From: Fomitopsis serialis
Taxonomy: Eukaryota > Basidiomycota > Agaricomycetes > Polyporales > Fomitopsidaceae
Assembly (NCBI RefSeq): GCF_022376445.1
Contig: NW_025955006.1
Location: 124,001 to 188,000, forward strand
Reading direction: 5' to 3'
Length of the DNA stretch: 64,000 nucleotides
Shown piece by piece: positions 11,471 through 23,034 of this stretch. The notes under the pieces were generated by a model that saw only the letters and a list, made by a program, of their open reading frames with translations, had not been told where the DNA came from and did not search any database. How positions within the stretch are numbered: the first letter of the stretch is position 1; each line of letters opens with the position of its first letter. A program made the position numbers and the translations under genes.

Positions 11471-13332
11471 ATGGATTCGCCGCCATTCGAAAGTTTCAGC
11501 CGCGTGCTAAGCGAGACCATAGGTCCGCTGTTTGTGAGTGAGTGTCCACGGTTACGTCTGGTGGGCCGGATGGTTATGTCCTGACTTCTCTCAAGGTGCG
11601 ATCATTGGCGGAGCGTGAGTGAATGAGACTCCACTGCCCGTCGACTGCTGCTTCCCCCTGCTGCTGATCAATTATAGGCTGCAAGGGGTCATTGGTGGCC
11701 AGGCTATCTACTATTTCAAGTACAACAAGGCGGATCCTCTGGTGATGAAGTGTCTGGTACGCCGTCAGATCCACGGAGAGCAACAAAATGCATACGGCTG
11801 ATATAAGCATGCCAGGTGTTATTCGTTTGGTACCCATTTCCATACTGCGGGCCTTTAGTCCGTTAATGTGCGCGTAGGGTCTTGAACATACTGCATTATT
11901 TTTTGGTTGTCGACGCGATATTCATATACACGGTCAACGGTCACGGCGACCCCTCTTCGGTTTCGAGATTGACCTGGTAAGTCTCACTTCGGGCAAGCAA
12001 AAGGTGACCTAACAGCGTCCGTCATGTCTAGGAGTGACATCGTAAGCAGTACATCGTCTTTTCCGCAACAATGGGCTGACACCTTACAGGCTATCGTTCT
12101 TGTGAGCGTGCGTGGCGTTCCTCTTTCAGGATATACACGACGCTCAAATGCTAGTCTTAGGATACCGGTGACCTTGCAGTCAAAAGGTGTGTTACGGTCG
12201 CGCTGCTCAGTACTGTCTGCTTAATCGTATCCTCGCATCGCTGCAGCATATTCTCGTATCGTGTGTGGAGACGTCAGTATTTTCGTTTCACGTAGCCATC
12301 CCCTGTTCAGGCTCTAACTTGCGCCAGTGAGCCGCCAGTGGTATCTGAGTGTCGCCATCGTGAGTGCTCTCTGCGGAGGCATTGCCCTGAGTGCTAACGA
12401 ACGTCAAAGATGACCGGCGCTCTCGTCACGTTCTGTACAGTCAGCCCGCTGAACTCTTGAAACATCGCTGATACTCTCTCTTCACCAGCATTCAGTCTGT
12501 GTAAGTCCCATGTTCACTGTCAAGACGGCCGTGACGAGCTTACGAACATCCGAATGCTGACTCCAGATTTGACGATCACAATGTACGTTGCATCGCTTGA
12601 TGTCCAAGTATGGCAACTACACTGACCCCGGTGCAGGATCCAGTCACCCAGTGTAATGCCCAATGCCGTGGGTGCATGTCTCTTCCACAGATGGCTGACC
12701 CGCTTACTGTCTAGCAGGTCGGTACGTTTGGTGCGCTCATCACGCTCGCGATTTCCGACATCATCATGTCGGTCATCCTGGCGATGGTGTTCTGGAAGCG
12801 TCGTTCTGTATTCCCGACGTGCGTTTAGATCGCGTTAGGATCTGAGTGTAATGTCACTGAACGACATCGACAGTGTCAACCGCGTCCTTCGGATGGTGAT
12901 TCTATACAGCCTGGAAACGTCACTAGTAACCAGGTAACGATTGTTTCCCATGCGTACGTACTTTGTGCACGCGATTGCTCACGTTTCACCAGTTTGGGAG
13001 CTACAGCGAGCGTTGTGACAGTAAGCAGTTCATATCAACACGCACTCTTGTACGACAGATAACATTGGCGTCGGAACAGTTCGCAGTGCTGCCCAACACG
13101 CAGGTCTTTATGGCGATACTCTGGATTCTTCCCAAGCGTGAGTACATGTCCCGGTGTGCAAGCTACTCAATGGGGCTCATTTTACTGCGCCGTAGTCATC
13201 TTGAGCTCGTTGCTCGTTGCTCTGAATGCGAGACACACGCTCAGACAAAGGAACACCTTCATGTTGTCTCCGCTTCAACGAACGAGATGTCAAGGTTCCG
13301 ATCCTGCACAAACACAGGAGTCGAGCTCATGA
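11471..13332 (+). CDS. DUF6534-type multi-pass membrane protein (gene B)
   Basis: A gene with about a dozen or more short exons, first of a tandem pair with gene C. First exons 11471-11537, 11596-11614 and 11678-11756 join in phase to MDSPPFESFSRVLSETIGPL, then FVSAIIGGALQGVIGGQAI and YYFKYNKADPLVMKCL. Later exons give VLNILHYFLVVDAIFIYT (about 11880-11930), IFSYRVWR (about 12250), LSRQWYLSVAI, SDIIMSVILAMVFWKRRSVF (about 12755-12825), VNRVLRMVILYSLETSLVT, and VILSSLLVALNARHTLR ending at TGA 13330-13332. Each exon has a counterpart in gene C at the same phase. The last motif is the DUF6534 signature. Membrane protein of unknown role. Middle exons (11990-12230 and 12420-12660) are harder to place, so the exact protein is provisional. 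Confidence 0.72.
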
Positions 13333-14631
13333 GCCGGTATGACCTCAATTCTCAATCGTATTGTCCCGTATGTCCGTGTCGCAGGGTGTTGTATCGCTAC
13401 TTGGCCCGTCTCTTTCCCGTTCCCTTTGTGTAGAATCTAGAAACCGACAATCCATCCAATCAGAAGATGATGAACTCCGCATTCACTAGATGGCTGCTAG
13501 GGTGTCGCTGACATGTAGTTTGGCAGGTCGATATTGACTTCCCCAGTGGTCTTTTCATCTATGGATGGAGTGTGCCCCGTCAGGGAGCAATACGCTCACA
13601 TCGGCATGTCTACAGCGCACTTCAGCAAGCTGCGCTTGATATCGCTAGCTAATCATTGGTTTGAGGAACTAATCAGGATTCAAGCATAGCGGCATGCTGT
13701 ACCAATGGAATGGTTTCGCTGGAGATTGAAGCTGATGCGACTGTCAGACTTCAGGTATGTCAGTGTTAACGCCGTCTGCTGTAGTCGAAAATTTGACGTC
13801 ACCTCCCCAGTTACCGGGATGTACGCATTCAAATAAGATAGCCCCAGCTCATACTCGACTACATCACGTGAGACGTTGACCGCGCGCTTCAAGCCGTTTT
13901 GGCAGTGCGATGGTCTTCAAAATCTATCAGAGGTCGACAGAGCCATTAAATATAGTATCTGTTCTCCTAACTTCATTCCTCCTTGCGTATGGGGGGTGGC
14001 GTACAGGTTGCCCAATCGATTCCTCTTTGGACTTCCTACACTTATTTTTGGTCAAGTATGAGGCGTTGCTGTTGCATCCTACCTATCAGTTTCCTGATGC
14101 ATGGGGCACCACATATACCGGCCTGTAGCCCTTTGCGCGATCAACACGGGGTGGTGTAGTGCGCTGCACAACACAGATGATCGTGAGTGGATATCGCGCT
14201 TCGATCCATGCGCCTATGATTGATACATCCGTGCAACCCCTTCAGTCGATCCCACGGCCGTTATGGAAAGTGTCGACTAAAGCTGCCTCAAGACATGCGT
14301 ACAGATCGCATCGTAAGCAGTCCAGATCATACCAACGCGACTGCGACGCGCATGCGTCTAGGTTTAGAGACAGCCACAAGGTGTCATACAAGTACTCGTC
14401 CTCCCTATGCTAAGTATGCTTGGAGCTTCATTGGTCTATACGAACCATCCGGAGCACGACCCTATCGTCCCACTCCATCAACATATGCATCTACCTCCGA
14501 TCGCATCAAGAATCTGTACGCATTAAAGCCGGCAGCAGCGCCACCACCGTTTTGGTATATATTCAGTGGTGTGCTTCAGCTCTGTCACGGCAGCACGTCC
14601 ACCTTGATGATACCCGCCCCCAACGATGTTT
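13333..14631. other. Spacer between DUF6534 genes B and C
   Basis: About 1.3 kb without a supportable gene; it should carry the 3' end of gene B and the promoter of gene C. Scattered open frames (for example 13910-14128 and 14220-14654) show no family motif. Confidence 0.4.
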
Positions 14632-16525
14632 ATGCCGACGCTCAGTCTGCCTAATCAAGTCCTGAATGAGACCATTGGAGCGTTGTTATTGAGTAAGCAC
14701 GCTCTTCCTCCATCGTAACTACAGCGAAGCCTCTAACATTAGATCCTCGAAGGTGCAATCGTCGGTGGCATGTAAGTCGTTCGATGTGTAAAGGCCTATA
14801 TCCCCTGAACACAATGATTGTTCCAGTCTCCAGGGGGTTACCAGTTGCCAGACAATCGTCTACTATGTGAGAAGCCAGTCGGACCCAGTCATTGTGAAGT
14901 CACTCGTAAGCATTGCATTACGGATCCCTGATAGCATACTTGACTGTCTTCACTTTCAGGTTTTTCTCGTCTGGTAAGATATGCTCTTGAGCTTATGCCT
15001 TCATTGCTTATAATCCGCGTAATAGGCTATTGAACGCCCTCCACACCTTCCTGGTCACTGATACTGTGTACACATATACCGTGCGTGGCCGCAGTGACCC
15101 ATTGGCATTGGACAAACTACCTTGGTGTGTGGCACAACACGCCGCAAGGCTGAAGCTTGTAAGCTGACTACATCTTCAATCCATGCAGGATGGCATCGGT
15201 CGGTTGTGAAATTCGGAGAAGTGCTTGGCTGATCATGATATTCAGGTGATAATTCTAGGGAATGTGAGTACACAATGCTTAGGCGACCAAAAATCGGTCT
15301 CAAACACCACGACAGGTCATTGGCGATCTCGGAGTAAAAGGGTGAGTTGCCAATGTTGCCTTTATAAGTGCCGGTAGATATCCATTCTCATTGCGCATTG
15401 TGATAGCATATTTTCATACCGCGTATGGAAGTGTTAGTACTCTCATCTCGATAACTGTCCACGCACTCATGCATCGCGCATGCAGTAAGTCGACAATGGT
15501 ATCTGGGTGTCCTCATTGTGAGCATATATATCTTCGAGAACGCCATAAGCAAGGGGAAGCACATTATGATTTTTCCTTTCCTTCGTGAAAGATGACCGGT
15601 GCACTTGTGACATTCGGTATGAGCTCTTGTCTTTGAACTCGCCCTTTGGACGATGCTCACGCTCGCCTAACTCAGCGTTTGGGGTTTGTAAGTCGAGCCC
15701 AGCGTTGACTGTGTAACATCTAACACTAATAATCACTGCGTGTCAGTCACGATGATCAGGTTGTACGTACCGTCCGAACTCAAATGTCGTTCTAATTCAT
15801 ATCCTATATTTGTCAGGATCATTTCTCCCTATTCTCATCCAGACCCAGTACGTTCGATCTTTTCCGCCGCGTGTAGTGGCTCTTACGCATAGGACTATGC
15901 AGGTGAGCACGTACGGGACGCTGAGCGCGCTGGCTGCCTCCGATATTCTCATGTCGGTCATCCTTGGAGTCGTGATCTGGAAGCATCGTTCAGTGTTCCC
16001 GAGGTACGTTCTCCTTGCATTTGATAACGTCGAGTGGGATAAAATTGATGCTGTCGTGCAGCGTTAACCGGGTGTTGCGCAAGGTTGTCTTATACAGCGC
16101 GGAGACGTCCTTAGTGACTAGGTACGCATTCTCTATCCGTACGAAACACTTGCCCTCAGTGCACATGAATTAGCGTGGGATCTTTCATCGGATTGCTCCT
16201 CGTAAGCATTGTCCATTTCCACCATTTCCGTAGACTGACAGTCTGATGTTCTGTGTCCGGCAGTACGCCACGCTCCCTAACGCGCTTGTGTACATGGCAG
16301 TGTTCTGGACACTGCCCTACCGTGAGTCGCATTTCACACCATATGTCATGAGCCTCATGCCAATGCTGACTCGCATGTTGACTAGTCATTCTCGGCTCTG
16401 TGTTATTCGCGTTGAACGCCAGAGAGTCGCTGCGAGCGAAAAACACTGTTGTTGAGTCGGTTCGGTCAGACGACGGCGGAGCTACTACCTACCGGCTCTC
16501 CACCTTGACCACAGGGAACATATGA
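14632..16525 (+). CDS. DUF6534-type multi-pass membrane protein (gene C)
   Basis: Tandem paralogue of gene B with the same exon order. Exon 1 (14632-14692) encodes MPTLSLPNQVLNETIGALLL; following exons give SAIVGG, LQGVTSCQTIVYYVRSQSDP, VFLVWLLNALHTFLVTDTVY (about 15025-15080), IFSYRVWK (about 15410), LSRQWYLGVLI, SDILMSVILGVVIWKHRSVF (about 15945-16010), VNRVLRKVVLYSAETSLVT, VGSFIGLLL, YATLPNALVYMAVFWTLPYR and VILGSVLFALNARESLR, then a polar tail to TGA 16523-16525. The N-terminal GALLL and C-terminal LNARESLR motifs mark the DUF6534 family. Function unknown; probably a plasma or internal membrane protein. Exons between 15180 and 15340 and at 15600-15840 are uncertain. Confidence 0.72.
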
Positions 16526-19500
16526 GCGTGCGGTTTCCCTGCGATTGTGATCTCGAGTAATAAGTTATTGATGTAACCGGCGAGAAGGTATTGGGCATGT
16601 CACTGTTTCATCACACTGTGCGCGTACGCAATCGATTCCACTTGGGAGTTCGTACTCCTTTGACCTGTGTCTCCGTCCGAGGATATATGCGCCCAACTGA
16701 ACTCATGCTACATGGCCATGGACTACATCACCCGAAACTGGTTATATTGAGGATCGAAATAGGGCGGTAGGTTCACACATCTGGGACCACTGACCGGTAC
16801 TGACCACTGACCAAGTGAGGTGATGAGCCGTCAGCGCTTCAGCGAGCACACGAACTTGTAGGCATGCGATGAAGCCTTGTGTTTCATGGCACTGCTACAA
16901 TGCTCCGCGTCGAGTCGAATCAGTCGCAGCTCTGCAGGGTTGACTGTACGCTGGCGGCTGGCCTCCACTGTTCTCCGACTCGGACGAATCTAGAGACGGC
17001 CTATGTGTACAGATTCGATTGTTATACCCACGGCCAGAGGCCAGTCTAGAAGGGCGATTGATCATGCAAGCCTTGGCGAATACAGTAGGCAGACAACTGT
17101 GTTGTGTACTCGACTCACTGGTGTCTCCGAAATAGACGATCTGCCGAGTCAACAGATTCCGTTGGCCGAGACTATGGCCGGAGCTTCTCCACCCACACCT
17201 AGCCAGTGTGAATTGCTCTCGCCTGACACGAGTAGCCCCCATTCAGTCGCCCGTCTTCCCATGCTACTCAAGTATGTGTCCCTCTCTCCCGGGCACGGGG
17301 CCAATCAGCTATGCAAGCTTGTTTTCTTGCCCAATACATCTGAGCTTCCATTCAACGGCGCAGCACGACGACCCCCCTACGACTGCTACTAGCAGCGGAA
17401 GTGCCGACGAGAATGTCGGAGCTTATACGGAGTGGGAAGGACCGACTGCTGGCGAGAAGACGCTCCCCAAATCCGGGGTCGCCGTCGACTCGGAGGCCGA
17501 TGCACTTTGTGAAGCTTTGAGACGCACGATTGATACAACTTGAAGATGCGATATTGCGCTACATTACTGTTGCTGCCTGGCGTTCTGAACGCTATACCTA
17601 GCCCTGCGAGAACGCAATATGCACGTAGAGTTTTAGATATGGGGGCTTCAGAGGGCCTGTGACTGATACCTATTTCGTGTTAAAATTTTCAAAGGTAAGC
17701 TTGCGAGCAACATTGCAGTGCGACAACTCACACATCTACTGAATGCGAAGGCGATCAGTGATCAGCACTCCGCGATCCACAGTGGCACTGCAAGTGTCGA
17801 GACGGATACCAACAACACGAGTGTTTGTACCGCCCGGCGTCCCGAAGCCTATCAGCTGTGCGAGCCTGTTTTCCTGCCGGAATCAGGCACTCCACATTTC
17901 GGTCTTACTCACATGACGCTGCAAGCAGCTTAGGGCGTTGGTGGGACAACGATGTGCGGCCGACCGGGATCGACCTGCAGCGGGTGCGGGTGCTGACCAC
18001 ACAAGAGTATAGCGTACTTGGGTCGGCCTGTTCCATGCAACGAGGATCGCACGCCTAGGCTGAAACAGGACGGTGAGTCCCCCTTCTTCCTCACAGCATT
18101 AGTACGCACCGAGGCTGGCAAGGTTCGTTCCGCCGACGCACAGACCCACTCCAATGACGCGCGACCCTTCGTCAGAGTGACGGTGAGCTGGAGATCGCAC
18201 GCTCGAGGTCTGAGACTAGGCGTGGCGGCCCTGAGGCGAGACTCTGGATGTCGCTGACACATGTCATGGTGGTAGCATCGTGCCCCGTAGTGCTCGAAAA
18301 TAAATCGACATCGCTATGGATCCAAAGACGTACGCAGCATCGCGACATCTTCACATCTCTCGGGCCGGCATACTGGTCGCTCATACTTACCAGCGATTAG
18401 TACGGTAACGGAATTGAGCTAGCGCCACCGTCAGTGTGTGCGCGGGAGCACAACACAACGCGCCGCGGTTCCGAGCATCAATCATTGGTTCTGGCAAGGT
18501 ACTCGTCGAGTGCCCGATATGCGGATGCCTCCTCTGATCCGCGTGTCCTGCGAGGAGCGGATTGGCATCCATGGAAGCCACATACAATGCCGTTACATAC
18601 GTTGCCTGCCATTCGTGCTGTTGGGTGAAAGACTCACCGACCTCGTGGGCACCTCCGCAACTAGGGTACGCAGAGTGCCTTCCCCGTGTTGTGTCCTTCG
18701 GATCGATTGTCGAGCGGGCAGCCAGAGATACTGTCCGTATAGGACACATCACTATGTCAAAGACCATACAATATGAGGTGTCGAGTGTGTCCAAGATTGC
18801 CTTCAGACGTCATCCACCTGCGCAAGATGGACGATAATCACTCAGCGACTTGCAATTGTCGGTCCAGCCTGTTGAGACGGCACAATAAACCTGCAGTCAT
18901 ACACGTGTACCTTATCAGTGGGCTTCCGCGTCGCCTGCCGTCGTTTTCCTTCAAGGGCGTAGGCTGAGACTTACAGCAGATGATCCACGCAAGCAGGTAC
19001 GCGAGGGATTCGTAGGACTCAGCGACGTCGAGACCTCGGCCACGTATCAACGCTCCTCTGCGTATCGGTGTCAATCCACGTATGTCTCGGGAAATACAGA
19101 GCCATGAGGCAGGAGCAGAGGGGAACGGGGTTTGAGAAGGAACGAAGTGGGTGAGTGGAAGGCGGAGACCAGGGGTCGCGCGAGCAGCCTGGCTGCAACG
19201 CGTCGCGTCACCCCCGGTCACAGTCACGGCCGCGCCTTCACCAGGCCGACGCGTCGCGACACGCCCGAGACGCACCCGCGTTTACTACAATTGTTTGCTT
19301 GCGGTCTACGTCCGTGTTTGCAGGGTAGCCTTGTCTAGTCCATATTTTGCAGATTCATCACACACACCATTGAATAGCACCTGAGATCCGTTGAATGGAC
19401 GCGGTCACGAGCCTTCTGAGGTCAGTAGCACCGAGTCTACGCCCGGTGTACACCCAACGTCAGAATGATCCATGTCCTCGGACCATGGACACCATAGGAC

Positions 19501-21225
19501 ACCACCACGTTTGCTGGGACCATCCTACCACGGGGATGTGGGATGAGGGTCCGGGAACGGAGTCTACAACAGCCGTGTACGCGCTCCAGAGCATTGGTCG
19601 GCTTCATGTTGCCAACTCGAGCGCAGGACGATCACGGGTGGTCAAGGCGTCCGGTCTTCGCTCCCCGATGGGCTGAGCTGAAGCTGGCGCGAACGTGCCT
19701 ACGGTGGTCCAGGGTGCGCAAGGAAAGACGTTCGAACGTTCTTCGGGGTAACGTACACAGGTGCGTCATGGCGAGCCAAAGCGGCAACAGAGGGCAGGGG
19801 ATGAGACCCGATAGCAGGATTAGGTGCTGCGGGCCCAGCTCCGACCCGGTGAGGAGACGGTGTGAAGGGTACGACGCGCATAGCAGGGTCTTGTGAGTTA
19901 CGAGAGCTCGAAGTCGCTAAGGTGAAGTTAGTGGACAAGGCTATCGGAAGCTTCATCATCGGAGTCGTGCGTGTCATATCTAGGATCGAACAGAGTCGGA
20001 CAAGGCTGACCCGGTCTGCGGCGCGTTGTGCAGTGAACTTCAACCGAATATCCCGACGCCAGCTTGTCGCGGTAAGTCGTCCTAGACCAAGAGGGTGCGT
20101 CGAGTATCGTTGGGCATTGCGCTGTCCAAGCATGCACGTCCCACCGGTCAGCGAGTCATGAATGAAGCCATTTTGCGAAAGTCATTCACTGCGAAACGAC
20201 GGCCGTTGGTGCTGAGGACCATGGGTGAACGTTGAATTTTCGAAACCTCGCACACGTAGCCCGCTGAGCCTTGACGCAGGTTTGAGTTAAGAGCCTGAGC
20301 GTTGTCCACCGGGAGACGTGTCCTGCAGTGCATCAGAGGGAGTGAGTTGGAGGATGTAATCACACCTAGACAGCTAACGTCGACGTCAGACAATAGAGAT
20401 ACAACGATCAAGCTATTATGCTCACCGTGATATGTACATCATCGCGAGGACGATCTTGTCGCTTCCCATGGAGCTCTCACTAGTGCGAGTACGTATACGT
20501 ATCCGACAGACGCACACCAAAGTAAATGTGCCAAAGACACCTGTATATATCGTCGTAACAAAGTCCTAATGGTTCGTGAGGTATCGTACTGGTATCGTAA
20601 CGTTCTATAGATCCGTGAGAGTCATAACCGAGAGCACGCGCACGAGCGCGAGACAGGAGCGGGAAGAGAGAAGAGGAGAGAGCAATTTGCTACAGGGTAG
20701 GTAGTTCAGCGAGGAACAATTCCTGAGGACAAAAGAAAATGAGACGAGACTAGAGACTAGAGGAGAGACGAGGGGAAGACTATCGAGTACGAGAGACGAG
20801 ACAGAGAGATTAGGGGGATAGGAGAGGGTAGAGATGAGAGGACGGGAGCTCCACATAGATAGCGCAAACGCAGGTAATAACGAACGGGATATACGCGGCC
20901 GCACGCACGCGAGCGAGCTGCAGGTAGAAGCTGAAGGGAATAAGCAACCGGACCCAACATGAACACCGAATAAGTGCGCGTAAGTATGCACCTTCGAAAG
21001 ACGAGCAGAAACGTGGAGCCCCATCCGCGCGCGACGGATTCAATCCGAAGGCGGCAGGAGACGGGCGAGACGAGAGGACGGTCGAGAGCGCGAGAGACGA
21101 GGCGGGAGGGCGGAGAGACTAGCGGTTTAGTATGATAGGGTGATTCCGGCCGATGTGAGTCGAGACGAGACGAGGGGGAAAGAAGAATAAGTGATCCAAA
21201 TCGATAATATACCGGGGCGCCGCAT
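16526..21225. other. Gene-poor block with a diverged duplication and purine-rich tract
   Basis: About 4.7 kb without a gene I can support. It holds a diverged duplicated segment (17307-17342 against 17849-17884), some frames that look weakly protein-like (17000-17543, with GVAVDSEADALCEALRRTID just before a TGA at 17541-17543; 19862-20161), and a strongly purine-rich tract at about 20640-21190 downstream of RING protein 1. It may be decayed transposon or lineage-specific DNA; no terminal repeats or transposase motif are visible. Confidence 0.4.
20640..21190. repeat. Purine-rich low-complexity tract (GA/GAC motifs)
   Basis: Plus strand is dominated by short GAGA, GAGACGAGA and AGGGG runs over roughly 550 bases; the minus strand, which is the sense strand of RING protein 1, is therefore C/T-rich. 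It begins shortly after that gene's stop codon (21226) and would lie in its 3' UTR or downstream. Not a clean tandem repeat. Confidence 0.6.
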
Positions 21226-23034
21226 CTAGGACGAGTGCACCGAGAACGGGGTCTTGTACCGGGGCGGGGGCACGAGCGAAGCATGCGGCGCATGGCCCTG
21301 GGTCGCCGGGAAGTGCGGCCACTTGGTGGGCGGGCCGGTCGGTGGGCTCGTGGATGCAGCGTCCATGGACGGGATCCAGCGCTCCATGAGCTGCACGCGC
21401 TGGGCGTGGCGCTGCTTCTCTTTTTCCTTCTCGTCCGAGCTAGAGCTCGTCGAGCGACTCATTTTGGGTGCGGGCGGCGGGCTCGAGAGCCGCAGCTTCG
21501 CGGAGGGGTGGGGTATCGGGTGTGCGGAGGGTATCGCAGAGGCGGGGCGCACGGCGGGGGTCATGGAACGGTGCATGGGGATCGCAGAGGCCGAGCGCGT
21601 GTGCCCGTGCGTCGCCGCAGACGCAGAGCTGATGCGTGTGAGCGGCGATGCAGTCGCAGGCGCGTACGCGGCGCGAGCTGGGGAGGGCGTGGGCGATGTC
21701 GGCGACGTAGCCCTGGATCGTGGAGTCGTGAAAGCGGTCGTCGAGTGCGGACGCGGCGGCGAGGTGAGCCCACTCTGCGCGGATGCAAGCGACGCAGCAG
21801 GAGGCGTAGTCGGGACGCCGAGCGCCGGCGCTGCCATCTTGATTTTGTGGCGGCTCAGCTCCGCGCGGAGAGTTTGAATCTCAGCAGACCTGGCTGCGGC
21901 CTGTGTGCGCTGTAATATAATCGGTAAGTAATCGTGGTTCATCCGAGGATGCGACGAGTGACAAACCATTCTAGAGAATCGACGTCAGCGTGAGGATCGT
22001 CGATCACGAGAAACAAGTGACGCACCTGTGCAGCTCCTGCTCAAGCTCCTCCTTCTCCGCATGTACCTCCGCCAGCTTGTCTCGGAGGTTGTTTTCGACT
22101 TGCTTCGCCATGTCGCCCGCGTGCCTGTGCGCTACGTGATTGACAAGGATCGCATGCAGTAACGCAGAGCTCAGTTCAAGAGCAGCCGTCTGCGTATGTC
22201 GTCAATAACATGATGCAGGGATGGGAGCATCCCTCCCCCACTCCCAGTCGTCCATGGCAAATGAGTGACACGGCGGTGAATCAAACGCACGGCGATGAAC
22301 ATGCAGCGGACCGTATGAGCAATGGACGAAGTAAGGGCTCAAGTCGGGCGGGACGAAGACCGAACACACATGTCGTCATGCTCAATGGAAGCGATCGCCG
22401 AAGTCGCACGCACATCATCATGGGCGTCACACACCCTCACTCACAATAGGCAAGAACGCCGGGTGCTTATATCGACGGGGAGTCGGGGAAGGACCTCAGA
22501 CACGAGAAGGACACTTACCTGCTCATCACGCTTCCTATCCGTGGAGAGCCACTTCCGGAGCTCTTGGTGCAGGTGCTTGACCTCCTCCACGGAACACTTT
22601 TTGCCGGCGACACGCGCGACCCTTGACTCGAGCTGCACGCGGGTCTTGTCCCGGTCCTTGTCGCCTGTGAACAAGAGCACGTCGTCGTCACCACCTAGGA
22701 TGTGGTTGTCGGGCGTGTCGGTGGCCCGCGGTGTCGACCAGCCGCTCCCGTGGCCACCGAAGTCGACGCGGATCAAACGAATGGTGTCGCTAGTGAAGGG
22801 CACGCGACAGAAAGGACAGGAAGGAGTCTGTCGCGGCGATGTCTTTTCCAGTATGTTGTTGCAGCAGTTCAGACATAGTATGTGGCCTGTGCGACGACGG
22901 CGACGGTGGTCAGGAGATTTTCGGCGGGGGAAGTTGAAAGGGAACTCACCACACGGAATAGAGTGAGGATAGTTGTGCGAGCCATACTCCTCTGCGCAAA
23001 CATCACAGAGAGAGCCGGGATTAAGGGAAATCAT
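21226..23034 (-). CDS. RING-finger/coiled-coil protein 1 (431 aa)
   Basis: Five exons on the minus strand: 22950-23034, 22519-22886, 22026-22189, a 4-nt microexon 21967-21970, and 21226-21900; phases close to 431 aa. It starts MISLNPGSLCDVCAEEYG and carries a C3HC4 RING: CDVC, PHSIPCGHILCLNCC, SCPFCRVPF (residues about 10-60). A helical block follows (LESRVARV... LRKWLSTDRKRDEQ), then coiled coil (MAKQVENNLRDKLAEVHAEK, EELEQELHR; AEIQTLRAELSRHKIK), then a Pro/Ser/Thr-rich tail of about 200 residues. RING domains usually act as E3 ubiquitin ligases; the substrate is unknown. It is a paralogue of the two RING genes at 41-49 kb: the order RING, WL-ending helix, microexon, coiled coil, disordered tail is shared. 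Intron 22190-22518 is unusually long (329 nt). I chose the ATG at 23034 because the open frame upstream has no family similarity. Confidence 0.85.

Noticed and set aside
18838..19275. 145-aa minus-strand open frame
   Set aside because: No domain, no codon preference and no splice partners; treated as chance.
21235..21915. 226-aa plus-strand open frame opposite RING gene 1
   Set aside because: Shadow of the GC-biased Pro/Ser-rich tail coded on the other strand; its Arg/Gly-rich product has no domain and no start context.
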